Of a stretch of DNA of 64,000 nucleotides, positions 34,964 to 44,162 are shown piece after piece (within the stretch, counting starts at the first letter, position 1; each line of letters starts with the position of its first letter). Below the pieces are notes generated by a model. It was not told the origin of the DNA and did no database searches. It saw nothing but the letters and a program-made list of their open reading frames with translations. The DNA comes from Streptomyces sp. SID12488 (lineage in GTDB: Bacteria > Actinomycetota > Actinomycetes > Streptomycetales > Streptomycetaceae). The stretch spans positions 25,479 to 89,478 of the forward strand of contig NZ_JAAGLT010000037.1 in NCBI RefSeq assembly GCF_010548275.1, read 5' to 3'. The position numbers and the translations under genes were made by a program.

Positions 34964-36496
34964 TCACCGGCCCGACGGCTCCAGGAAGCCCTGCTCCACC
35001 AGCAACCGGATCTGCGCGGGCGTGCGGTCCCGCAGCGACACCGGGTCCTCGCCGACCAGTTGGGCGATGGCGTCCAGAATCCGCCCGGCGCTCAGTTGGC
35101 CGTCGCACACGCCCGCGAAGCCCGCGCCGACCGTGTCCACCTTGGTCGCGCGGCGCATACCGCGGTTCTGGCGCAGCACTACGTGTTCCGGGTCCTCGGC
35201 GCCGGGCAGCCCGACCTGTTCCTGCACGACCTCGTCCGCCAGCCTGAAGTGCGCGGCGAGCAGGGCGGCGTCGTCGTGCGCGCGCAGGTAGTCCACCCGC
35301 TCGAAGTGCGCGCGAACCGTGTCCCCGAGCGGCTGTTCGACGGGATGCGGCCACTCCTCCACGGTGATCGAGGGCTCGGTCGCCCCCGTCTTCCGCAGTG
35401 TGATCCAGCCGAACCCGACCGACTTCACCTTGCGTGCCTCGAACTCGTCCAGCCAGGCGTCGTACCGCGCCCGGTACTCCGCCGGGTCGGAGCGGTGGTC
35501 GCCCGCGTCGCGCAGCCACAGCTCGGCGTACTGCGTGACGTCCTGCACCTCTCGCTGCACGATCCAGGCATCGCACCCCCGCGGCACCCAGGATCTGAGC
35601 CTGTCCTGCCAGTCCTCCCCTTCCACGTGCTGCCAGTTGGCGAGGAACTGCGCGAACCCGCCCTCACGCAACCGCTCCCCCGCCTCCTGAACGAGCGTGC
35701 GGCACAGATCGTCCCCGCCCATCCCGCCGTCCCGGTACGTGAGCCGCGCGCCCGGCGAGATCACGAACGGCGGGTTGGAGACGATCAGGTCGTACGTCTC
35801 GTCCGCCCGGACCGGCTCGAAGAGCGAGCCCTCGCGCAGGTCGGCCGCCGGAGCGCCGGACAGCGCGAGCGTCAGCGCGGTGATGTGCAGGGCACGGGGG
35901 TTGAGGTCGGTCGCCGTCACGCGCGTGGCGTGCTGGGCCGCGTGCAGCGCCTGGATCCCGGAGCCGGTGCCGAGATCGAGCGCGGCGCCGACCGGCGTAC
36001 GCACGGTGATGCCGGCGAGGGTCGTGGAGGCCCCGCCCACCCCCAGCACGACACCCTCGTGGTGACTGCCGATGCCACCGGCTCCGCCGACCGCGCACCC
36101 CAGGTCGGACACGATGAACCAGTCCTCACCGCCCGGCCCGCCATAGGGCCGCACGTCGACGGCGGCGGCTACCTGACCGTCGTCCCCGGACACCAGCCAC
36201 CCGCTCGCCACACAGTCGTCGACGGGCAGCACGCCCGCCACACGCGCGTGGGGCACGGGTTGCTGCAACAGGAACAGCCGTACAAACAGTTCCAGCGGCG
36301 TGTCGCCACGGGTCGCCCGGAGCGCGGGCACGGTCTCGCTGCGCGCCAGGGCGGCGTACGCGGGCGCGCCGAGCAGGTCGAGCAGTCCGTCGGCGGTGAA
36401 GTCGGCGGCCAGAAGGGCGTCCCGGAGGCGCCCGGCGGCATCGGGGCGGTCGGCGGAGGGCAGGGCGTGCAGGCTGGCGTTACTCACGCCCCCCAT
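34964..36496 (-). CDS. class I SAM-dependent methyltransferase (HemK-like NPPF type)
   Basis: A 510-residue protein. A helical N-terminal region of about 165 residues (LLDLLGAPAYAALARSE, PLELFVRLFLLQQPVP) precedes the methyltransferase core. Motif I is ALDLGTGSGIQALHAA, the acidic strand is VTATDLNPRALHITALT, and the catalytic loop is YDLIVSNPPFVISPG. NPPF occurs in enzymes that methylate amide or exocyclic amino nitrogens, such as Gln side chains, adenine or guanine in RNA. A long C-terminal domain with WPHPVEQPLG follows. The substrate is not evident. A homologue sits in this position in other Streptomyces chromosomes. Confidence 0.85.
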   Translation of the reverse strand: MGGVSNASLHALPSADRPDAAGRLRDALLAADFTADGLLDLLGAPAYAALARSETVPALRATRGDTPLELFVRLFLLQQPVPHARVAGVLPVDDCVASGWLVSGDDGQVAAAVDVRPYGGPGGEDWFIVSDLGCAVGGAGGIGSHHEGVVLGVGGASTTLAGITVRTPVGAALDLGTGSGIQALHAAQHATRVTATDLNPRALHITALTLALSGAPAADLREGSLFEPVRADETYDLIVSNPPFVISPGARLTYRDGGMGGDDLCRTLVQEAGERLREGGFAQFLANWQHVEGEDWQDRLRSWVPRGCDAWIVQREVQDVTQYAELWLRDAGDHRSDPAEYRARYDAWLDEFEARKVKSVGFGWITLRKTGATEPSITVEEWPHPVEQPLGDTVRAHFERVDYLRAHDDAALLAAHFRLADEVVQEQVGLPGAEDPEHVVLRQNRGMRRATKVDTVGAGFAGVCDGQLSAGRILDAIAQLVGEDPVSLRDRTPAQIRLLVEQGFLEPSGR

Positions 36497-36605
36497 TGTG
36501 TCCGCCCCGCCGCTCCGCCGCGCCCGCCTGTGGACAGACGCGCGCGGACACCCCGTACACCTGTGGAAAACTCCCGCCGGGGCGCGGCGGGGCCTGGCGG
36601 AGTGG

Positions 36606-37187
36606 TCAGCCGGCCGTCGAGGGTGCCGCCGCAGGGGACACCGGGGTCGACTTGCAGCTCTCCTGCTCGGCCATCGCCTTGCCGACGTCGCCCTCCTCCA
36701 GGGCCTTCAGGGCGTCGTTGCCGCTCTGGCTGAGCTTGTCCAGCTGCGTGGCGACACCCTTGAGACCGTCGGCGAACTTCGCCTGGTTCTTGATGTCGAG
36801 TCCGTCCACCTGCTTCTTCAGGCTCGCGTAGGAGGCCGCGATGCCGTTGAGTTCCTTGACGGCGTTCGCCTTCTTCGTCTCGCCGTCGTCGACGTTCGGC
36901 GCGCCCGCGGTGTTCACGGCCGTACCGATCGCCTTGTAGGCGTCCGCCATGTCCTGGAAGGCCTGTGCGTCGGTCTTCTGGACGGCCTCCGGTGTGCTGT
37001 TGTCGGAGGTCTCCTTCTGGATCGCGGAGTTGGCGGCCTCGATCTTCTGCGCCTGCGGTTTCACCGCGTCGCACACCTGCTTGGCCCAGGCATCCAGCTT
37101 CTCGTTGCCTTCTTCGCTGCTGCATCCCGACAGCGCCAGTACCAGTACCGCACCGCCGGACAGTGCGACCGCGAGCTTCTTGTTCAC
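36606..37187 (-). CDS. small secreted lipoprotein, unknown function
   Basis: About 193 residues from GTG 37187, chosen because GGAAGGG lies 7-8 bases upstream; ATG 37205 is also in frame. The signal sequence (KKLAVALSGGAVLVLAL) ends in the lipobox LSGC. The mature part is helical and rich in Lys, Asp, Ala and Gln (LDAWAKQVCDAVKPQAQKI, YASLKKQVDGLDIKNQAKF). It has a second and third Cys that could form a disulphide. No enzyme motif is visible. It lies downstream of hppA on the same strand. Confidence 0.8.
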   Translation of the reverse strand: MNKKLAVALSGGAVLVLALSGCSSEEGNEKLDAWAKQVCDAVKPQAQKIEAANSAIQKETSDNSTPEAVQKTDAQAFQDMADAYKAIGTAVNTAGAPNVDDGETKKANAVKELNGIAASYASLKKQVDGLDIKNQAKFADGLKGVATQLDKLSQSGNDALKALEEGDVGKAMAEQESCKSTPVSPAAAPSTAG

Positions 37188-37456
37188 CGGATTGGTCCCT
37201 TCCATGGCTCTCGGCCCCGGAACATACACGCCAACTGGGCGACATCGACGTGACGGACATCCGCTTGATGTGTTATTGCAGCCATTTGCACCAAGAGAGA
37301 GCCGAGAGAGAGAAGGCTCACGAAAAAGGCGTGCAACCCACGCCAAGCGGGCGGACGACGCGTCACAACGCGCCGCCCGCCCGCTTGTTGGCCGGTTCCT
37401 GACCGGCTGTAAGACGCTGTCGGAGACGAACCCGTGGTCCGTAGACCCTGCTCGGG

Positions 37457-39862
37457 CTACGAAACCACCGCGGGATCAGCCGACTTGGCCTCCCGTTCCG
37501 CCTCCTCGGCCTCGTCCTCCCCGGCGACCCCGCGCCGCTTGGACACGTACACCGCGCCCACGATGACCGCGATCGACACGATGGCGATGACGATGCGCAG
37601 GGCGAGGTTCTCGTCGTCGCCGTAGCTGAACTTGATGATCGCGGGCGCGATGAGCAGCGCGACCAGGTTCATCACCTTCAGCAGCGGGTTGATGGCCGGA
37701 CCCGCGGTGTCCTTGAACGGGTCACCGACGGTGTCCCCGATGACGGTCGCCGCGTGGGCCTCGCTGCCCTTGCCGCCGTGATGGCCGTCCTCGACCAGCT
37801 TCTTCGCGTTGTCCCACGCGCCACCGGAGTTGGCGAGGAACACCGCCATCAGGGTGCCGGTGCCGATCGCGCCCGCGAGGAACGAGCCGAGCGCGCCGAC
37901 GCCGAGCGTGAACCCGATGGCGATGGGTGCCAGGACGGCCAGCAGCCCGGGCGTGGCGAGTTCCCGGAGCGCGTCCTTGGTACAGATGTCGACAACGCGC
38001 CCGTACTCCGGTTTCTCGGTGTAGTTCATGATCCCGGGGTGCTCGCGGAACTGCCGTCGCACCTCGTAGACGACCGAACCCGCCGACCGCGAGACCGCGC
38101 TGATGGCCAGCCCGGAGAACAGGAAGACGACCGCCGCGCCGGCGATGAGACCGACCAGGTTGTTGGGCTGCGAGATGTCCATCACCAGGTTCATCGGCCC
38201 GCCCTCGCCGACCTTCTCGCCCACCTCGCGCGCCGCGGTCGTGATCGCGTCGCGGTACGACCCGAAGAGCGCCGAGGCGGCCAGGACGGCGGTGGCGATG
38301 GCGATGCCCTTGGTGATTGCCTTGGTGGTGTTGCCGACGGCGTCCAGGTCGGTGAGCACCTGCGCGCCCGCGCCCTGGACGTCGCCGGACATCTCGGCGA
38401 TGCCCTGCGCGTTGTCGGAGACGGGCCCGAAGGTGTCCATCGCGACGATCACACCGACCGTGGTGAGCAGGCCGGTACCGGCCAGTGCCACCGCGAACAG
38501 CGCCAGCATGATGGACGTACCGCCGAGCAGGAACGCCCCGTACACACCGAGGCCGATCAACAGGGCGGTGTAGACGGCCGATTCGAGCCCGATGGAGATA
38601 CCGGCGAGGACGACGGTGGCCGCGCCGGTGAGGGAGCTCTTGCCGATGTCCCGTACGGGGCGTCGGGTGGTCTCGGTGAAGTAGCCGGTCAGTTGCTGGA
38701 TCAGGGCCGCCAGCACGATGCCGATGGCCACCGCGAGGAGCGCGAGGATCCGAGGATCGCCGCCCTTTCCGGAGATCGCCGCGTCGGTGACACCGTCCAG
38801 ATCGGCGTACGACGACGGCAGATAGACGAAGACGGCGATCGCGACGAGTGCGAGCGAGATCACAGCGGAGATGAAGAAACCGCGGTTGATGGCGCTCATA
38901 CCGCTGCGGTCCGAACGCTTCGGCGCCACCGCGAAGATGCCGATCATCGCCGTGAGCACGCCGATCGCGGGCACCAGGAGCGGGAAGGCGAGTCCGGCGT
39001 CGCCGAAGGCGGCCTTGCCGAGGATCAGTGCGGCGACGAGCGTCACGGCGTACGACTCGAAGAGGTCGGCCGCCATGCCCGCGCAGTCGCCGACGTTGTC
39101 GCCCACGTTGTCGGCGATGGTCGCGGCGTTGCGCGGATCGTCCTCCGGGATGCCCTTCTCGACCTTGCCGACCAGGTCGGCGCCGACGTCGGCGGCCTTG
39201 GTGAAGATGCCGCCGCCGACACGCATGAACATGGCGATGAGGGCAGCACCGAGGCCGAAGCCCTCGAGCACCTTCGGCGCGTCGGCCGCGTACACCAGCA
39301 CGACGCAGGAGGCGCCCAGCAGGCCGAGGCCCACCGTGAACATGCCGACCACGCCGCCCGTACGGAAAGCGATCTTCATCGCTTTGTGCGAGACGTCGGT
39401 GAGATCCTTTTCCGGCTCACCTTCCGCCGGTGTCGCCTCCCGTGCCGCGGCGGCGACACGCACATTGCTTCGCACGGCGAGCCACATGCCGATATAACCG
39501 GTGGCCGCCGAGAACGCGGCGCCGATCAAGAAGAACACCGACCGTCCGGCGCGCTGATTCCAGTCGTCCGCGGGCAGCAGCATCAGCAGGAAGAAAACGA
39601 TCACTGCGAATACGCCGAGCGTGCGCAACTGCCGTGCCAGATAGGCGTTCGCGCCTTCCTGGATCGCCTTCGCGATCTCCTTCATGCTGTCGGTGCCCTC
39701 GCCCGCCGCGAGCACCTGGCGCACCAGCACCCCGGCGACCACGAGCGCCGCCAGGGCCACGACGCCGATGACCATCACGATCAGTCGGTTGTCGTCGGTC
39801 AGTACTGCGGCTGCGAAGGTTGTGGGTTGATCGAACCGCTGAGGGGTAGAAAGCCCCGCCAT
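37457..39862 (-). CDS. hppA: membrane-bound proton-translocating pyrophosphatase
   Basis: An 801-residue membrane protein with about 16 helices, starting at ATG 39862 behind AAGGAGG. Catalytic segments are GGGIFTKAADVGADLVGKV, EDDPRNAATIADNVGDNVG and, near the end, DNAKKLVEDGHHGGKGSEA. The stretch GNTTKAITKGIAIA has Lys where K+-dependent enzymes have Ala, so it should be the K+-independent H+-pumping class. It hydrolyses pyrophosphate and pumps protons outwards. The N-terminus is extended compared with the minimal family. A possible -10 (TACAAT on the minus strand) lies at 39905-39910. Confidence 0.95.
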   Translation of the reverse strand: MAGLSTPQRFDQPTTFAAAVLTDDNRLIVMVIGVVALAALVVAGVLVRQVLAAGEGTDSMKEIAKAIQEGANAYLARQLRTLGVFAVIVFFLLMLLPADDWNQRAGRSVFFLIGAAFSAATGYIGMWLAVRSNVRVAAAAREATPAEGEPEKDLTDVSHKAMKIAFRTGGVVGMFTVGLGLLGASCVVLVYAADAPKVLEGFGLGAALIAMFMRVGGGIFTKAADVGADLVGKVEKGIPEDDPRNAATIADNVGDNVGDCAGMAADLFESYAVTLVAALILGKAAFGDAGLAFPLLVPAIGVLTAMIGIFAVAPKRSDRSGMSAINRGFFISAVISLALVAIAVFVYLPSSYADLDGVTDAAISGKGGDPRILALLAVAIGIVLAALIQQLTGYFTETTRRPVRDIGKSSLTGAATVVLAGISIGLESAVYTALLIGLGVYGAFLLGGTSIMLALFAVALAGTGLLTTVGVIVAMDTFGPVSDNAQGIAEMSGDVQGAGAQVLTDLDAVGNTTKAITKGIAIATAVLAASALFGSYRDAITTAAREVGEKVGEGGPMNLVMDISQPNNLVGLIAGAAVVFLFSGLAISAVSRSAGSVVYEVRRQFREHPGIMNYTEKPEYGRVVDICTKDALRELATPGLLAVLAPIAIGFTLGVGALGSFLAGAIGTGTLMAVFLANSGGAWDNAKKLVEDGHHGGKGSEAHAATVIGDTVGDPFKDTAGPAINPLLKVMNLVALLIAPAIIKFSYGDDENLALRIVIAIVSIAVIVGAVYVSKRRGVAGEDEAEEAEREAKSADPAVVS

Positions 39863-40064
39863 TCGTCCTCCTTGACGCTTGGACTGAGCTCAAGATGTGG
39901 ACGGATTGTAGGTACCGGAAACTGATCAAAACAGTACGCGGAAACGGAATAGATCGCCCCATGCTATTCAGCAAATGATCGGCAGAAGATCCCCGGGTGA
40001 TCCATTGACCCACTTGGCGTAATGCCGCAGGCGCATTCACACTTGATCGAATTATCACGCGACC

Positions 40065-40105
40065 GATCGTGAATACCTTCACAAAGGGATCGTGAATACC
40101 TTCAC
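40065..40105. promoter_or_regulatory. Two tandem GTGAA-N4-TTCAC operators
   Basis: GATCGTGAATACCTTCAC occurs at 40065-40082 and again at 40088-40105, 23 bases apart (just over two helical turns). Each contains the perfect inverted repeat GTGAA-TACC-TTCAC. They lie between hppA (start 39862) and the terminator of the bldG operon, so a regulator here would act on hppA from about 200 bases upstream. Confidence 0.55.
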
Positions 40106-40129
40106 TAATTCCGGAGCTCCGCCACAAAA

Positions 40130-40166
40130 AACCTCAAGGGCCCTGCTCAGCAGGGCCCTTGAGGTT
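40130..40166 (-). terminator. Intrinsic terminator of the bldG operon
   Basis: A near-perfect hairpin of about 18 base pairs, AACCTCAAGGGCCCTGCT with its complement. On the minus strand it is followed by six T residues (40125-40130). It lies 40 bases after the anti-sigma gene stop and is one of the few classical terminators in the window. Confidence 0.85.
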
Positions 40167-40206
40167 GTACGGACTTGAGTTGTACGGGGTGAGTCGGGGT
40201 CGGGTG

Positions 40207-40641
40207 TCAGGGGAGGAGCGTGACCGGCGGCGTGGTCGGCCAGCTCATGCGGATCGATCCGCCGTTCTCCCCCGAGGTGACCTCGACGTCGTCGACGAGG
40301 CCGCTGATGACCGCGAGGCCCATCTCGTCCTCCTCGGCATCCACGTCCACGCCACCGTCGGCACCCGAAGCGTTGTCACCGGGAGCCGAGCGGGGTGCTT
40401 CGTCGCCGACCTCGATGGAGAACAGCTTCTCCTCCTCGATCAGCGTCACCCACACCGGCTCCGAGATGCCGCTGCTCTGGTGCAGACCGACGGCACGGGA
40501 GCAGGCCTCGCCGACGGCGAGTCGCACCTCGTCGAGTACGGCCTCGTCCACTCCGGCCCTGCGCGCCACCGCTGCCGCCACCAGTCGGGCGGTCCTGACG
40601 TGCTCGGGCAGCGCGCTGAAGCGGAGTTCAACGGTGGCCAT
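40207..40641 (-). CDS. anti-sigma factor (RsbW/SpoIIAB-like ATP-binding), bldG partner
   Basis: A 144-residue GHKL-type kinase. ATG 40641 follows GAGGGGG, so the longer frame to 40731 is not used. The N box is DEVRLAVGEACSRAVG and the later ATP motifs are DEMGLAVISGLVDDV and GGSIRMSW. Such proteins bind a sigma factor or phosphorylate their STAS antagonist. In S. coelicolor the equivalent gene is co-transcribed with bldG and interacts with BldG; the same order and strand are seen here, with about 125 bases between the genes. An acidic insert (DADGGVDVDAEED-like region) precedes the G box. Confidence 0.88.
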   Translation of the reverse strand: MATVELRFSALPEHVRTARLVAAAVARRAGVDEAVLDEVRLAVGEACSRAVGLHQSSGISEPVWVTLIEEEKLFSIEVGDEAPRSAPGDNASGADGGVDVDAEEDEMGLAVISGLVDDVEVTSGENGGSIRMSWPTTPPVTLLP

Positions 40642-40767
40642 GCATCCCCCTCGGAATACGGGCGTGCGGTCAGGGGGTCGGTCGCCGAGACCCGGACCCC
40701 CCTCGTTAACTTCTTCCGTCACCGGACGCACCTACGGGTGACCGTGTGCGCGTCCGGTAAACGGCCG

Positions 40768-41109
40768 TCAGTCGGTGGCCGCCACCGCTTCGTCGACCGA
40801 GGTGTGGATCGGGAACACCTTGGTCAGACCGGTGATGCGGAAGATCTTCAGAATGCGCTCCTGGTTGCAGACCAGGCGCAGCGAGCCCTCGTGGGCACGC
40901 ACACGCTTCAGGCCACCGACCAGCACGCCGAGCCCGGTGGAGTCGAGGAAGTCGACGCCCTCCATGTCAACGACGAGGTGAAAACTCCCGTCGTTGACCA
41001 GCTCGACCAGCTGCTCACGCAGCTTGGGCGCGGTATAAACGTCAATTTCGCCACCGACCTCGACGACCGTACGATCGCCGACGGTACGGGTCGACAGGGA
41101 CAGGTCCAC
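40768..41109 (-). CDS. bldG: anti-anti-sigma factor BldG
   Basis: A 113-residue STAS protein, the exact length of BldG. The phosphorylation site is Ser57 in GVDFLDSTGLGVLVGG, and the start MDLSLSTRTVGDRTVVEVGG is the known BldG sequence as I recall it. Unphosphorylated BldG binds anti-sigma factors and so frees sigma factors; it is required for aerial growth and antibiotic production in Streptomyces. The gene is first in a two-gene operon with the anti-sigma gene and divergent from the helicase gene at 41190. Confidence 0.95.
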   Translation of the reverse strand: MDLSLSTRTVGDRTVVEVGGEIDVYTAPKLREQLVELVNDGSFHLVVDMEGVDFLDSTGLGVLVGGLKRVRAHEGSLRLVCNQERILKIFRITGLTKVFPIHTSVDEAVAATD

Positions 41110-41189
41110 GGATCCTCCAGCACCTTGCTATCGAGCGGTCATCCCGAGGGACACCTCGGCAGAGTCCCCAGGTTGGTTCGCCAGCCGCG

Positions 41190-43664
41190 ATGGCATTCAA
41201 TCACTTACCGCAGGGCGTGCACGACGCCTTGGGCCCATTGTCCGTCACGCCAGTGACACACTCGATGCCGATGGCCAAGAATCACCGATCCGAACGACCC
41301 TCGGCTCTCGCCGCGTCGCGACCCGATCCGGGGACGATCCTGGACCGGCTCGCCTCGGGGCCGAGCCGGGCTTCGCGCATCACTCATACGGAGCACTTGC
41401 CCCCACGTGCGGGCCGCCATGCCGTCTGGCCCGACCGGATTCGCGCCGAGGTGATCGCGGCCGTCCAGGCCGCCGGTATCGAACACCCCTGGGCCCACCA
41501 GGCACTGGCCGCCGAGCACGCCCTGGACGGCGACAACGTGATCGTCGCCACAGGCACCGCCTCGGGCAAGTCGCTCGCGTATCTCGTCCCGGTCCTCTCC
41601 CGCCTCCTGGACGGCTCCGAGGCTCCCAACGGCCGCGGGGCCACTGCCCTGTACCTCGCGCCGACCAAAGCCCTCGCAGCGGACCAGCGGCGTTCCGTGA
41701 AGGAACTTTCACAACCTTTGGGAAACGCGGTACGACCTGCCGTGTACGACGGTGACACTCCCTTCGAGGAACGCGAGTGGGTCCGCCAGTACGCGAACTA
41801 CGTCCTGACCAACCCGGACATGCTCCACCGGGGGATACTCCCGTCCCACCCCCGCTGGGCCTCCTTCCTCAAATCGCTGAAGTACGTCGTCATCGACGAG
41901 TGCCACACCTACCGCGGTGTCTTCGGCTCCCACGTCGCCCAGGTGCTGCGCCGCCTGCGCCGCCTGTGCGCCCGCTACGGCGCCTCCCCCGTCTTCCTGC
42001 TCGCCTCCGCCACGGCAGCCGAGCCGTCCGCCTCAGCCGGCCGTCTGACGGGCCTCCCGGTGGTCGAGGTCGCGGACGACGCCTCACCGCGTGGTGAACT
42101 GGTTTTCGCCCTCTGGGAACCGCCGCTCACCGACCTGCACGGCGAGAAGGGCGCGCCCGTCCGCCGGACGGCCACCGCCGAGACGGCCGACCTGCTGACC
42201 GACCTCACCCTCCAGGGCGTGCGCTCGGTGGCCTTCGTACGCTCCCGGCGCGGCGCCGAGCTGGTCGCGGTGATCGCCCAGGAACGGCTGTCCGAGGTCG
42301 ACCGCTCGCTGGCCCGGCGCGTGGCCGCCTACCGCGGCGGCTACCTCCCCGAGGAGCGCAGAGCCCTCGAACAGGCCCTCCACTCCGGCGAACTCCTCGG
42401 CCTCGCCGCCACCACCGCCCTCGAACTCGGCATCGACGTCTCGGGGTTGGACGCCGTCGTCATCGCCGGCTACCCGGGCACCCGCGCCTCCCTGTGGCAG
42501 CAGGCGGGCCGCGCCGGCCGCGCCGGACAGGGCGCGCTGGCGATCCTGGTCGCCCGCGACGACCCGCTGGACACGTTCCTCGTCCACCACCCGGAGGCCC
42601 TGTTCGACCAGCCCGTCGAGTCAACGGTCCTCGACCCTGACAACCCGTACGTCCTGGCCCCCCATCTGTGCGCGGCGGCGGCCGAATCCCCCCTGACCGA
42701 GGAGGACCTGGAACTCTTCGGCCCGGAAACAGCGGTTCTGCTCCCGCAGTTGGAGGCCGCGAAGCTGCTCCGCCGCCGGACCAGCGCCTGGCACTGGACA
42801 CGCCGTGAGCGGGCCGCCGACCTGGCCGACATCCGGGGCGGTGGCGGCAACCCCGTCCAGATCGTCGAGGAGGGCACGGGACGGCTGCTCGGCACCGTCG
42901 ACGCGAGCGCCTCCCACACGAGCGTGCACGAGGGCGCGGTCCACCTCCACCAGGGCCGCACCTATCTCGTCCGCTCCCTCGACCTGGCGGACTCGGTGGC
43001 CCTGGTCGAGGAGGCGAACCCGCCGTATTCGACGGTCGCCCGCGACACGACGTCCATCGCCGTCCTGGAGACGGACACCGAGATCCCCTGGGGCGACGGC
43101 CGCCTCTGCTACGGCTCGGTCGAGGTCACCAACCAGGTCGTCTCCTTCCTGCGCCGACGCGTCATCACCGGTGAGGTCCTGGGCGAGACGAAGCTCGACC
43201 TCCCTCCGCGTACGCTGCGTACCCGTGCCGTGTGGTGGACCGTCACCGAGGACCAGCTCGACGCGGCCCGCGTCAACCCGGAGATCCTCGGCGGCGCCCT
43301 GCACGCCGCCGAACACGCGTCGATCGGCATGCTGCCCCTCTTCGCGACCTGCGACCGCTGGGACATCGGCGGCGTCTCCGTCCCGCTCCATCCGGACACC
43401 CTCCTCCCGACGGTCTTCGTGTACGACGGCCACCCGGGCGGGGCCGGCTTCGCGGAGCGCGCCTTCCACACGGCGCGCTCCTGGCTGACGGCCACCCGCC
43501 AGGCCATCGCCTCCTGCGAGTGCGACGCCGGCTGCCCGTCCTGCATCCAGTCCCCCAAGTGCGGCAACGGCAACGAGCCCCTGCACAAACGGGGAGCGGT
43601 GCGGTTGCTGACGGTTCTGCTGCAGGGAGCGCCGGAGGAGAAGGCTCCGGACGAGAAGGGCTAG
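41190..43664 (+). CDS. DEAD/DEAH-box helicase with DUF1998 zinc domain (YprA/MrfA-like)
   Basis: An 824-residue SF2 helicase. The Q-motif region is HPWAHQALAAEHALDGDN, Walker A is VATGTASGKSLAYLVP, and the DEAH variant is YVVIDECHTYRGVFGS, followed by LASATAAEP and a second RecA domain with QQAGRAGRAGQG. The C-terminal DUF1998 domain has the zinc Cys set CECDAGCPSC then CGNGNEPLHK. Relatives in Bacillus (MrfA) act in repair of mitomycin lesions. The gene is divergent from bldG. ATG 41190 is kept because the early MAFNHLPQGVHDAL is conserved in Streptomyces homologues as I recall them. Confidence 0.9.
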   Translation: MAFNHLPQGVHDALGPLSVTPVTHSMPMAKNHRSERPSALAASRPDPGTILDRLASGPSRASRITHTEHLPPRAGRHAVWPDRIRAEVIAAVQAAGIEHPWAHQALAAEHALDGDNVIVATGTASGKSLAYLVPVLSRLLDGSEAPNGRGATALYLAPTKALAADQRRSVKELSQPLGNAVRPAVYDGDTPFEEREWVRQYANYVLTNPDMLHRGILPSHPRWASFLKSLKYVVIDECHTYRGVFGSHVAQVLRRLRRLCARYGASPVFLLASATAAEPSASAGRLTGLPVVEVADDASPRGELVFALWEPPLTDLHGEKGAPVRRTATAETADLLTDLTLQGVRSVAFVRSRRGAELVAVIAQERLSEVDRSLARRVAAYRGGYLPEERRALEQALHSGELLGLAATTALELGIDVSGLDAVVIAGYPGTRASLWQQAGRAGRAGQGALAILVARDDPLDTFLVHHPEALFDQPVESTVLDPDNPYVLAPHLCAAAAESPLTEEDLELFGPETAVLLPQLEAAKLLRRRTSAWHWTRRERAADLADIRGGGGNPVQIVEEGTGRLLGTVDASASHTSVHEGAVHLHQGRTYLVRSLDLADSVALVEEANPPYSTVARDTTSIAVLETDTEIPWGDGRLCYGSVEVTNQVVSFLRRRVITGEVLGETKLDLPPRTLRTRAVWWTVTEDQLDAARVNPEILGGALHAAEHASIGMLPLFATCDRWDIGGVSVPLHPDTLLPTVFVYDGHPGGAGFAERAFHTARSWLTATRQAIASCECDAGCPSCIQSPKCGNGNEPLHKRGAVRLLTVLLQGAPEEKAPDEKG

Positions 43665-43680
43665 CGCCCACCTGGCGCTC
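43664..43680. terminator. Short hairpin between convergent genes
   Basis: AGCGCC (43664-43669) pairs with GGCGCT (43675-43680) around a five-base loop, just after the helicase stop and before the convergent pilus-type gene end. It is a modest hairpin without a T run. Confidence 0.35.
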
Positions 43681-43721
43681 ACCCGTTACAGGCGTACGGG
43701 TGACGGGTGTACGGGGCCGGC

Positions 43722-44162
43722 TCAGGTCGGTCTCAGCGGGCCAGGGGGCCCTGGTAGACCCGGTGGACCCGGTGGACCCGGTGGACCCGCTCTCGACCTG
43801 ACCTCCGCACCGAACAGGCCCCGTCCCGCCATCACCGTCAGGTCCGACGTCTCACCCGCCATCGCGCACCGGACGAGCCGGGTGCCCTGGGCCGCGGCCA
43901 CCCGGTCCGCCCGTGCACAGGCCGCCAAGGCGCCCTCCGTCCAGTGGTCCGCCGCGGCGAGCGCCGCCAGGTCCGCACCCGCGGCGGCCCGATGCCGGGT
44001 CACCGCGGCCTGCCCCATGGCGAGCACCACGCCGAACACCACGCACAGGACGGCGATGGCCCCCACGCTCCAGACCGTCGCGGAACCACGATCGGAGCGG
44101 ACCGAGCGCGCGGAAACAACTCCGGCGAGCCTGGCGGGCCACCCGCCTCCCCAACGCTTCAC
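43722..44162 (-). CDS. Rv3654c/TadE-like secreted protein with collagen-like tail
   Basis: A 146-residue protein. The motif DRGSATVWSVGAIAVLCVVFG is the signature of the helicase/secretion-neighbourhood TadE-like family: a polar Gly/Ser cleavage-like site followed by one hydrophobic helix. The middle (RHRAAAGADLAALAAADHW) is typical too. The last 25 residues are a collagen-like run of Gly-Pro-Pro units, encoded by four 9-base repeats at 43753-43788. It probably takes part in the Tad/Flp-type secretion or pilus apparatus. Its start overlaps the end of the TadE gene. Confidence 0.82.
   Translation of the reverse strand: MKRWGGGWPARLAGVVSARSVRSDRGSATVWSVGAIAVLCVVFGVVLAMGQAAVTRHRAAAGADLAALAAADHWTEGALAACARADRVAAAQGTRLVRCAMAGETSDLTVMAGRGLFGAEVRSRAGPPGPPGPPGLPGPPGPLRPT

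Noticed and set aside
33897..35291. 464-codon plus-strand frame across topA start and the gap after it
   Set aside because: Pro/Arg/Thr-rich, antisense to two genes, and no start signal.
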